NCBI GenBank assembly: GCA_964423545.1
Contig: CAYRFV010000136.1
Span: 1-14,007 of the forward strand
From: JALOOE01 sp964423545
GTDB taxonomy: Bacteria; Chloroflexota; Anaerolineae; CG2-30-64-16
Length of the DNA: 14,007 nucleotides
Direction: 5' to 3'
A model generated the notes under the pieces. That model made no database searches and had not been told where the DNA came from. It was given only the letters and a program-made list of their open reading frames with translations. Made by a program: the position numbers and the translations under genes. This document shows positions 1 to 6,204 of this stretch, in pieces; positions within the stretch are counted from its first letter, which is position 1; every line of letters starts with the position of its first letter.

Positions 1-815
1 AGATCGTCTTCCGGGCAAAGACCTTCGGCATGGCGCCGGCCTGGCTGCCGACGCCGGGCAATCTGCGCGCCCGTCGCGGACTGCGCACCCTCGATCAGGC
101 CGTATGGGACACCATCAACCGGCGTCGCCAGAATGGCGAAGAAGCCAACGATCTGCTCGCGATGCTGATGGCCGCGCGCGACCCTGAGACCGGCGCTGCC
201 ATGACCGACCAGCAGTTGCGCGACGAGGTGATGACCATGATCATCGCCGGACACGAGACGGTCGCCAGTGCATTGGCCTGGACGTGGCGTCTGCTCGCCG
301 ATGCGCCCCAGGCCGAGGCAAAACTCCACGAAGAGGTGGATCGCGTCCTGGACGGACGGCCCCCGTCCGTCGCCGATCTGCCGAAGCTGCCTTTCACCGG
401 CATGGTCTTCGACGAGGCGCTCCGGCTCTACCCCCCCGCGTGGATCATCACCCGCAAGGCGCTTGCGGACGATGAGATCGGCGGCTATCGGATCCCGGCA
501 GGCGCGCTGGTGGTCGCCAGCCCCTTCGTGACCCAACGCGACCCGCGCTTCTGGGATGAGCCGGAAGCCTTCGATCCTGACCGCTTCTCCGCGGAACGGG
601 CGGCGGGCCGGCCGCGCTTCGCCTACTACCCGTTCGGTGGCGGACCGCGGCTGTGCATCGGCAACCACTTTGCGCTGGTCGAGGCGGGGTTGATCATCGC
701 CGCCGTGGCCCAGCGCTATAAGCTGCGCCTCGTGCCCGGCCAGGAGATTGCAGTGGAGCCCTCGGTCACGCTGCGGCCCAAACATGGGCTGATGATGACC
801 CTGATCCACCGCTGA
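1..815 (+). CDS. Cytochrome P450, C-terminal part (5' end outside window)
   Basis: The reading frame is open from base 3, so the gene begins upstream of the window and only about the last 271 codons are visible. Three P450 signatures appear in order: the I-helix oxygen-activation motif AGHET (bases 246-260), the K-helix ExxR as EALR (414-425), and the heme loop FGGGPRLCIG with the thiolate cysteine at 654-656. The family (PF00067) inserts one oxygen atom into an organic substrate using electrons from a redox partner. The FGGGPRxCIGxxFA form of the heme loop is typical of E-class/CYP102- or CYP110-like bacterial enzymes. No ferredoxin or reductase gene is adjacent, so the partner and substrate are unknown. 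The HAD and MFS genes that follow on the same strand may be co-transcribed with it. The family call is very sure; the substrate cannot be guessed. Confidence 0.95.
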   Translation, partial: IVFRAKTFGMAPAWLPTPGNLRARRGLRTLDQAVWDTINRRRQNGEEANDLLAMLMAARDPETGAAMTDQQLRDEVMTMIIAGHETVASALAWTWRLLADAPQAEAKLHEEVDRVLDGRPPSVADLPKLPFTGMVFDEALRLYPPAWIITRKALADDEIGGYRIPAGALVVASPFVTQRDPRFWDEPEAFDPDRFSAERAAGRPRFAYYPFGGGPRLCIGNHFALVEAGLIIAAVAQRYKLRLVPGQEIAVEPSVTLRPKHGLMMTLIHR

Positions 816-939
816 AATGAGATGGACAGACGGCAGAGACGTGGAAGGTGTGCGACGAAATGGCGCTTGTACCACCTCCTCGCCCGCCGCGACGACGCGT
901 GAGCGTGACTGCTGCGCGCCTCGAATGAGACAGAGCGAT

Positions 940-1650
940 ATGAACGTCTTCAAAGCGATCCTATTCGACCTTGACGGGACGCTGCTGGACAGCGATATGC
1001 AGCGCTTTCTGCCGCCCTACCTTCAGCAGATCGCGGCGTGCGTGGCGCACTTGATCCCGCCCCAGGAGTTCATCGCCCATCTGCTGACCGCCACGCAGGC
1101 GATGGTGGACAACGACGGCCGCGCCACGAATGCACAGGTCTTTGCCGAGGCCTTCTATCCGCGCGTAGGCCGCTCGCAGGCCGAGCTGGAACCCATCTTC
1201 ATGGACTTCTATGCGCATGACTATCCGGCGCTGCGCCGCTTCACGGCGACCAAGCCTGACGCCCGCCCGGTTGTACAGCTTGCGTTCGACCTCGGGTACG
1301 ATGTGGTGATTGCCACCAACCCGCTCTTCCCGGAGGTCGCCACTCGACAGCGCATCGCGTGGGCAGGCGTCGACGGCTTCTCATATCGCCGCGTGACCAC
1401 GTACGAGAACAGCCGCTTCTCCAAGCCGAATCCGCGCTATTTCGAGGAGATTTTGGCCGAGATCGGCTGCCCCGCTGAAGCGGCGCTCGTGGTGGGTGAC
1501 GAGGCGATGGACATGGTCGCGGCAACGATCGGATGCACCACCTTCCTGGCGCCCAGTACAGCGACCAGGCTCACCGACGCCGTTCCAGCGCCTGCTTATC
1601 GCGGCGCACTGGCCGATGTCGCGGATCTGTTGAGAACGAGTGCCGCATGA
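940..1650 (+). CDS. HAD-superfamily hydrolase (phosphatase-like)
   Basis: This 236-residue protein carries all four HAD motifs: DLDGT (nucleophile Asp10, acid/base Asp12), a motif II threonine in IATNP (Thr126), the motif III lysine in SKPNP (Lys162), and motif IV GDEAMD (Asp187, Asp191). A helical cap lies between motifs I and II, as in phosphoglycolate-phosphatase-type enzymes. The expected reaction is hydrolysis of a small phosphate ester; the substrate is not evident. The frame is open back to an ATG at 817, but residues encoded upstream of 940 do not look like HAD sequence and motif I normally lies within the first 10-15 residues, so ATG 940 (or 925, adding MRQSD) is preferred. The stop overlaps the start of the MFS gene (ATGA), which indicates translational coupling. 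Confidence 0.9.
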   Translation: MNVFKAILFDLDGTLLDSDMQRFLPPYLQQIAACVAHLIPPQEFIAHLLTATQAMVDNDGRATNAQVFAEAFYPRVGRSQAELEPIFMDFYAHDYPALRRFTATKPDARPVVQLAFDLGYDVVIATNPLFPEVATRQRIAWAGVDGFSYRRVTTYENSRFSKPNPRYFEEILAEIGCPAEAALVVGDEAMDMVAATIGCTTFLAPSTATRLTDAVPAPAYRGALADVADLLRTSAA

Positions 1651-2861
1651 CGACGACTACTGTTGTTTCGCATGCGTCCGCCGCCGCCGAACCGATCGAG
1701 ACGGAACGCTTCCATGCAACCAAGGTCACCCTGGTCTCCTTTGGGCACTTCGTGCACGACACCTATACGGCCTTCCTGGCGCCGCTGTTGCCCGCCTTCA
1801 TTGCAAAATATGCCCTCTCCACGACCCAGGCCGGCCTGCTCAGCGTCTTCTACCAGTGGCCCTCGTTGATTCAACCCTACATCGGTTACCTGGCCGACCG
1901 CACCAGTCTGCGCTATCTTTTCATCTTGGCGCCCGCGATCACGGCGACGATGATGTGCCTGCTGGGTGTGGCGCCCAGCTATGCTGTCATGGTGATGTTG
2001 CTCCTGATCGCCGGCGTGAGCTCAGCGGGATTGCACGCCGTGGGCGCGGTGATCGCTGGGATGCAGTCGGGACGCCATCTCGGTCGCGGGATGAGTTTCT
2101 GGATGGTTGGGGGCGAAGCGGGGCGCGCGCTCGGCCCGATCATCGTGGTCAGCGCAGTGACACTCTGGGGTCTGCAGGGGGTCGCCTGGCTGATGCTCGG
2201 CGGATGGCTGGCTTCCGGCGTCCTGTTCATCTGGCTGCGCAATGTGGCAGACCGTCCGGCGACCACCGCCGGCCCGCGGCCCTGGCGTCCCGCCTTGCGC
2301 GCCATGCGGCCCGTTTTGCTGCCCGTGGCGGGCATCATGTCTGCCCGCACGCTGCTGATCGCCGCGCTGACCACCTACCTGCCTACCTTCCTCAACAGTG
2401 AGGGGTTGAGCCTCTGGTGGGCGGGCGCGGCCCTCTCGGTCATGCAGGTGGCTGCCGTGGGCGGCGCGCTCGCCGGCGGCCCAATGAGCGACCGCTGGGG
2501 ACGGCGGTCGATCCTCGCCGCCTCCCTGGGATTCAGCGCCCTGTTTATGTTTCTGTTTCTGAGTGCGCAAGGATGGGTCGCCATCCCGCTGCTTCTCCTG
2601 TTGGGCTTCTCCTCGGTGGCTGTCATGCCGGTCTCCATGGCGCTCGTGCAGGAAAGCTTCCCGCAGGATCGGGCGCTGGCCAACGGCATCTACATGGCCA
2701 TCAATTTCCTGGTGTTGGCGATCGGCGTCCTGGCGCTTGGCGCGCTCGCCGATCGACTCGGATTGCGGGCGGCGTTCACGATCAGCGCAGCCGTCGCGCT
2801 CCTGGGCCTGCCTCTCATCCTGCTTCTGCCCAGGCGCAGTGCGTCGCCAACTCACAGGTAG
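1647..2861 (+). CDS. MFS transporter, fosmidomycin-resistance (Fsr)-like
   Basis: This 404-residue protein is very hydrophobic, with about 12 predicted membrane segments in two halves split by a charged loop near residues 197-220. The opening FGHFVHDTYTAFLAPLLP (residues 32-49) and the first-half loop GYLADR (80-85) resemble the Fsr branch of the major facilitator superfamily. A second-half MFS loop signature, GGPMSDRWGRRS, is at 277-288. It should act in the inner membrane as a proton-driven exporter of a small molecule. The ATG at 1647 lies inside the stop of the HAD gene (ATGA), so the two are translated together. An open frame exists from 1533, but it would overlap the HAD gene by over 100 bases and add non-membrane residues. 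The family is clear; the substrate is unknown. Confidence 0.9.
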   Translation: MTTTTVVSHASAAAEPIETERFHATKVTLVSFGHFVHDTYTAFLAPLLPAFIAKYALSTTQAGLLSVFYQWPSLIQPYIGYLADRTSLRYLFILAPAITATMMCLLGVAPSYAVMVMLLLIAGVSSAGLHAVGAVIAGMQSGRHLGRGMSFWMVGGEAGRALGPIIVVSAVTLWGLQGVAWLMLGGWLASGVLFIWLRNVADRPATTAGPRPWRPALRAMRPVLLPVAGIMSARTLLIAALTTYLPTFLNSEGLSLWWAGAALSVMQVAAVGGALAGGPMSDRWGRRSILAASLGFSALFMFLFLSAQGWVAIPLLLLLGFSSVAVMPVSMALVQESFPQDRALANGIYMAINFLVLAIGVLALGALADRLGLRAAFTISAAVALLGLPLILLLPRRSASPTHR

Positions 2862-2918
2862 GATCGAGGGCGGTTCGGGCCGGCAGGGCGATCGCCTGAC
2901 TGCGCGGCGTGCAACGAG

Positions 2919-3101
2919 ATGGCTACGTCATTCGTGACCGCCCGCGAGTCAACAAAGGAGCCGCCGCCGATCCTTGTCATTTCCGGGGGGTCGGCGCCAG
3001 TGGCGAGCAACTCGTGCGGCCTGTCCTGGCTCAGTATCGAAACCAGCGCCGATGAAGTGATCGCCTTGCTGGAGCGGAGGCTGAAGCACGAACAAGCCTG
3101 A
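2919..3101 (+). CDS. Possible small protein of 60 residues, unrecognised
   Basis: A 60-codon ORF fills the gap between the MFS transporter and the dehydrogenase. Only a weak purine stretch (acgag) precedes its ATG. The product has a Pro-rich N-terminal part, a short hydrophobic stretch (ILVISGG), and a C-terminal segment that could form an amphipathic helix (DEVIALLERRLKHEQ). I recognise no family. The frame is open without stops back to the end of the MFS gene, which in GC-rich DNA can happen by chance. A longer antisense ORF (2949-3419, minus) overlaps it but runs into the dehydrogenase and looks like a shadow. It may be a real small gene or simply a spacer. Confidence 0.3.
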   Translation: MATSFVTARESTKEPPPILVISGGSAPVASNSCGLSWLSIETSADEVIALLERRLKHEQA

Positions 3102-3110
3102 TTCCCGATG

Positions 3111-3115
3111 AGGAG
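3111..3115 (+). promoter_or_regulatory. Shine-Dalgarno AGGAG that decides the dehydrogenase start
   Basis: AGGAG followed by TGAGA lies 10 bases before the ATG at 3126. It falls just after an upstream in-frame ATG at 3108, which has no such site. This favours the 3126 start over the longer reading. Confidence 0.6.
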
Positions 3116-3125
3116 TGAGATACCC

Positions 3126-4226
3126 ATGGGAACATCCTCGATTCTCGCCGCAGTCATGCCAGCTGCCGGCGCTCCCGTCGAAGTGCGCGCGTTCGATCGT
3201 CCCCGCCTCGAGACAGGAGCCGTCTTGCTCGAAACGCTCTACAGCGAGGTGTGCGGCACCGATGTGCACCTGCATCGCGGGCACCTGGCCGGCGTGCCGT
3301 ATCCGCTCATCCCTGGCCATGTCAGCGTGGGACGCGTGGCCCAAACAGGCGGCGAAGTGCTCGACCTCGACGGCGCACCGCTCCGCCCCGGCGATATCAT
3401 CACGTTCCTGGATGTCCATGAGACCTGCGGCAAGTGCTGGTTCTGCACCGTCGCCAAGGCGAGCACTCGCTGCCCGAGCCGCCGCGTCTACGGCATCACC
3501 TACTCTGCAAACGAGGGGCTGCTAGGGGGCTGGGCGCAGGCGATCTATCTCAAGCCGGGCGTCAAGACCCTCCGGCTGCCGCCGAACCTGCCGCCGCAGC
3601 GCTTCATTGCCGCCGGCTGCGGGCTGCCGACCTCGGTCCATGCCATCGAGCGCGCCGAGATCAGGCTGGGCGACAGCGTGGTGATTCAAGGCAGCGGTCC
3701 GGTAGGCCTCAACGCCGTGGCGCTCGCCCAATTGCAGGGCGCGGGTCAGGTCATCGTGGTTGGCGCGCCTGCGCTGCGGCTGGAGATGGCGACCGCGATG
3801 GGCGCCGATGCCGTCGTCGATATCGCCGAGCAGGCAGCGGACGAGCGGGTGGCGCGAGTGAAGGCTCTGACTGGTGGCCGCGGCGCGGATGTGACGATCG
3901 AAGCCACGGGCGCGCCGTCAGCCGTGCGCGAGGGGATGCAGATGACGCGCGACGCAGGGCGCTATGTGGTCGTGGGACAATACACCGATGTAGGTGCGGT
4001 GGAGATCAACCCCCATTGGGACCTCAACCGCAAACACCTGGAGGTGCGCGGCTGTTGGGGCTCGGACTTCAGCCACTTCTATCGCGGCGTGCGCGTGCTG
4101 GCCCGCTATGGCGACCAGTTCGCCTGGGATCGGATGATCTCAGCAGAGTATGGCCTGGAACAGGCCGGTCAGGCGCTGGAGGACGTGGCACAGCTCCGAG
4201 TTGTCAAAGCGCTGATCAAACCGTAG
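3126..4226 (+). CDS. Zinc-dependent medium-chain alcohol/polyol dehydrogenase
   Basis: This 366-residue protein has the length and domain order of the MDR superfamily. The N-terminal GroES-like domain holds the catalytic zinc ligands Cys43 (CGTD), His65 (PGH) and probably Cys165 (GCGLPT). A structural-zinc lobe has four cysteines, Cys101, 104, 107 and 116. The Rossmann domain carries GSGPVG at 189-194. The usual GHE motif reads GHV (Val66), so the glutamate that is a zinc neighbour or ligand in sorbitol/threonine dehydrogenases is missing. No acidic residue is obvious at the end of the second beta strand (VVGAPALR), so NAD versus NADP preference cannot be read with confidence. The expected reaction is reversible NAD(P)-linked oxidation of a secondary alcohol or polyol. 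A good AGGAG site supports this start. It is the last gene of the plus-strand block. Confidence 0.9.
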   Translation: MGTSSILAAVMPAAGAPVEVRAFDRPRLETGAVLLETLYSEVCGTDVHLHRGHLAGVPYPLIPGHVSVGRVAQTGGEVLDLDGAPLRPGDIITFLDVHETCGKCWFCTVAKASTRCPSRRVYGITYSANEGLLGGWAQAIYLKPGVKTLRLPPNLPPQRFIAAGCGLPTSVHAIERAEIRLGDSVVIQGSGPVGLNAVALAQLQGAGQVIVVGAPALRLEMATAMGADAVVDIAEQAADERVARVKALTGGRGADVTIEATGAPSAVREGMQMTRDAGRYVVVGQYTDVGAVEINPHWDLNRKHLEVRGCWGSDFSHFYRGVRVLARYGDQFAWDRMISAEYGLEQAGQALEDVAQLRVVKALIKP

Positions 4227-4232
4227 CACAGC

Positions 4233-4265
4233 AGCTCCGGCAGACCGATCGCGCCCGCCGGAGCT
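4233..4265. terminator. Inverted repeat between convergent genes, probable bidirectional terminator
   Basis: AGCTCCGGC (4233-4241) pairs perfectly with GCCGGAGCT (4257-4265) across a 15-base loop. It lies 6 bases after the dehydrogenase stop and 10 bases from the stop of the convergent GerW-like gene. Neither side has a strong T tract, so intrinsic termination is only probable. Confidence 0.5.
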
Positions 4266-4275
4266 CTTCTGGTCG

Positions 4276-4677
4276 TCACCGCCGGGCGAACGCGCGCACC
4301 GTCGCCGCGATCCAAAACACATTCCAGGCGACCATTGCGATTCCTGCGAGCGCGACCGCCTTCGGGTCCATTGCCGGCTCGAAGCGGACCCCCTCGGCTG
4401 TGATGCGAAGCGCCCCTTGCGGCTTCGCCTTGCCCATCGCACCCGCGCCCGAGCCGCCCCCTTCTCCGACCGGGGCAGGCTGGCCCTCCGCCGAGGCCGG
4501 CGCCTGACCGCTGCCGTAGCCCGCACCAAAACCGAATGCATAGCTGACGGAGGCAACGGGGATAACGATCTGGTCCCCTTCCCTGAGCGGCTCACCGAAC
4601 ACCGTGTTCACCGTGAGGCGCTTCATCATGTTCTCGATCGGCTCGATCACTTGTGTGAGTCCCTGTTCCTGATCCAT
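4276..4677 (-). CDS. GerW/YtfJ-like small membrane-anchored protein
   Basis: This 133-residue protein has an N-terminal helix (IEPIENMMKRL), the conserved GEPLREGDQIVIPVASVSYAFGFG stretch (residues 28-51, read in pieces), a Gly/Ala/Pro-rich low-complexity linker (about 52-82), a short strand region (LRITAEGVRFEP), and a C-terminal membrane segment (about 106-126). This layout fits the GerW/YtfJ family (PF09579), named from Bacillus spore germination but widespread in non-spore-formers with unknown function. The start at 4677 is set by GAGGAG (4685-4690, minus strand) 7 bases upstream; the longer open frame to 4836 has no family sequence. It follows a related gene on the same strand by 37 bases, so the two are probably co-transcribed. 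Confidence 0.85.
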   Translation of the reverse strand: MDQEQGLTQVIEPIENMMKRLTVNTVFGEPLREGDQIVIPVASVSYAFGFGAGYGSGQAPASAEGQPAPVGEGGGSGAGAMGKAKPQGALRITAEGVRFEPAMDPKAVALAGIAMVAWNVFWIAATVRAFARR

Positions 4678-4714
4678 CGTGATTCTCCTCGCGAATCTGG
4701 TCCGCAGCTTCCAG

Positions 4715-5065
4715 TTAGCAGCAGCGGCGTGTGCGCAGCACGCCGTAGAGTGTTTTGCCCGCAATGACCGCCGCGCAGACTGCGGCGACTGCCAACGCCG
4801 GAACAACCACGCCGCGTACGGCAGCCTGTCCGGCATCCGCGATGTGCACGCGACTTTCCGCGCCGTCAGCCTCGCGCACTACAACCTCGACCGGGCGGAC
4901 GCACACCCAACCGCCCCCGCCTCCCCCCTGCTTGCCGAGGTTGCCGCCTGCCCAGCCGCTCAACCGCGCAATTGGCTGGATAGTTCGACCGCCCACAACA
5001 AGCGGTTGGCCCACTAACTCCTGATCGATCCGATTCGGCCTCGCCCTCGCCCTCTCTTCAGCCAT
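4715..5065 (-). CDS. Small membrane-anchored protein, probable diverged GerW-like paralog
   Basis: This 116-residue protein starts with a charged N-terminus, followed by a segment reading GQPLVVGGRTIQPIARLSGW (residues 19-38) that lines up by eye with the core of the GerW-like protein next door. After it come a run of six glycines (about 47-52), a beta-like stretch (VCVRPVEVVVRE) and a hydrophobic C-terminal segment (about 84-104), and it ends in RTRRCC. The overall order of core, Gly-rich linker, strands and C-terminal anchor repeats that of its neighbour. A clear GGGGAGG ribosome site (5070-5076, minus strand) precedes the ATG. It is the first gene of an apparent two-gene unit. Function unknown; possibly a membrane-surface partner of the GerW-like protein. 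Confidence 0.7.
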   Translation of the reverse strand: MAEERARARPNRIDQELVGQPLVVGGRTIQPIARLSGWAGGNLGKQGGGGGGWVCVRPVEVVVREADGAESRVHIADAGQAAVRGVVVPALAVAAVCAAVIAGKTLYGVLRTRRCC

Positions 5066-5350
5066 AACGCCTCCCCTGCTTGCAACCCGTACCCCATGCC
5101 ATCTCTCTCGGCAGCGTCGGCAGTCTCCCCCCGCCGCGCGATTCCAGTCTCACCCCGGCTCAAAAGGTTCATGAATCTTGCCGCCAACCTTGCTGCGCGA
5201 GCCCGCCGCCATCTGGCCCGCCCCCGCACGCGAGCGCACGGGGATCCGGCAATCATCTCTCCATGCGAAAGTCGCCACCCAGCCCGCCCACGCGCACGAC
5301 GCCCAGGTCACGCACGACGCGATAGCCGGACAGTTCGTTCGTCGTTGCCC
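5066..5350. other. Intergenic region without a supported gene
   Basis: This 285-base stretch lies upstream of the 116-residue protein and downstream of the DinB-like gene. ORFs on both strands here have Arg/Pro/Ala-rich, low-information translations and no ribosome site, so I treat them as chance. It should contain the promoter of the two-gene unit, but I could not point to convincing -35/-10 boxes. Confidence 0.5.
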
Positions 5351-5887
5351 TCAATCTGGAATCCACAGTGTCCCATTCTGCCCTTTGCTCGCCCGCCAGT
5401 CCTCGATCTGCGTTGCGTGCTCGGAGTCGTGGTAGCCGCGCCATTCGGCGATGCGCCGCAGCGTTGCGCATCCCCAACCGAACTGCCACTCGATGTCCAG
5501 AGCGCCAGTCGGCGCCGAGCTGAAGGCTGCCAGGAAAGCGGCGCGGGCGGCCCCGAGCTCATCCAACACGACAGCCAACGACCATGCCTGCCGCCCGGCA
5601 TGCACAGCCGCGTTCACGGCGTCCATGCTCACAAGTGCGACCTCGGCTGCCCGGCCCACCAACGCCAACTCGACGGACCGGGCGAAGAATCCATCCCAGT
5701 GCGCCACGTGCGCCAGCATATCCTTCACCGTCCAGCCGCCCATCACTGGCTCTTCACACAGTATACGTTCGTCGAGGCCTGTGAGTTGCGCCAGCAGATG
5801 GCTGCGTTGCGTCGCCATCCACGCGAGCAGCTCTGCCTGGTCGGCAGTCGCGAGATCAGCTTGCGGGTCGATTCGGTGGTGAGCCAT
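5351..5887 (-). CDS. DinB/DfsB-like four-helix-bundle protein
   Basis: This 178-residue protein has features of the DinB / maleylpyruvate-isomerase-N / ClbS-DfsB superfamily: an N-terminal helix with LLAWMATQRSHLLAQL, the segment GGWTVKDMLAHVAHWDGFF (residues 50-68), and a C-terminal helix EWRGYHDSEHATQIEDW (148-164). His60 or His63 with His153 and His157 are the likely metal ligands. Members are thiol-dependent transferases, cyclopropane hydrolases such as ClbS, or proteins of unknown role. The motif combination looks closest to the ClbS/DfsB group, but that is only by eye. AGGTG about 5 bases before the ATG supports the start. It is separated from both minus-strand neighbours by about 285-317 bases and probably has its own promoter. 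Confidence 0.8.
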   Translation of the reverse strand: MAHHRIDPQADLATADQAELLAWMATQRSHLLAQLTGLDERILCEEPVMGGWTVKDMLAHVAHWDGFFARSVELALVGRAAEVALVSMDAVNAAVHAGRQAWSLAVVLDELGAARAAFLAAFSSAPTGALDIEWQFGWGCATLRRIAEWRGYHDSEHATQIEDWRASKGQNGTLWIPD

Positions 5888-5906
5888 ATCACACCTGGAA
5901 GAAGAT

Positions 5907-5929
5907 CGCAGAGCGGCTGTCGCTCTGCG
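5907..5929. repeat. Perfect 9-bp inverted repeat upstream of the DinB-like gene
   Basis: CGCAGAGCG (5907-5915) and CGCTCTGCG (5921-5929) are perfect complements around a 5-base loop, ending 19 bases before the DinB-like ATG on the minus strand. No T tract follows on either side, so a terminator is not obvious. It could be an operator or a leader hairpin near the ribosome site. Confidence 0.5.
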
Positions 5930-6108
5930 TACGATGCACGCAACGTGCTGGCTGAAGTCACCGATTTCGCGGCCTTCATTCTGGAACGACGACGAAGCTG
6001 TGCGCCTTACGCCGACAGGTCAGAGTACGAGTGGCAGACGCTCGACCTGGATCCGTTCTTGTACAGACCCGTGCAGTGTGCGAGGTGCGCTCGCTGGCGC
6101 CGAAGGAG

Positions 6109-6133
6109 CCTGCCGGCAGTGAAGCCCGGCAAG
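6109..6133 (-). terminator. Candidate terminator hairpin after the formate dehydrogenase operon
   Basis: On the minus strand CTTGCCGG and CCGGCAGG form an 8-bp stem (one G-T pair) around a 9-base loop, about 70 bases after the stop of the last operon gene. The following sequence (CTCCTT) has only a few T residues, so the call is weak. Confidence 0.3.
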
Positions 6134-6204
6134 CTGGCGTCCGCACGCTTTTTCCCCAAGCCGGCCCGGCGCCGGTCAGCCCGTTCGTCTCCGCCTGCCT
6201 CGGC

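Larger units (their letters stand above)
5888..6204. other. Intergenic region without a supported gene, holding two hairpins
   Basis: This 317-base region separates the formate dehydrogenase catalytic gene from the DinB-like gene. Short ORFs on both strands have no family resemblance. Two inverted repeats are present (5907-5929 and 6109-6133), listed separately. Confidence 0.5.

Noticed and set aside
2022..2855. 277-codon minus-strand ORF opposite the MFS gene
   Set aside because: It is rich in Arg, His, Gln and Glu as the antisense of a membrane protein and shows no family.
2884..2895. Palindrome containing GCGATCGC after the MFS gene
   Set aside because: A single short GC-rich palindrome with no pairing partner or T tract; I saw no reason to call it a terminator or a HIP1-type repeat family.
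5014..5256. 80-codon minus-strand ORF upstream of the 116-residue protein
   Set aside because: It overlaps that gene's start in another frame and is Arg/Gly/Ala-rich with no ribosome site or family.
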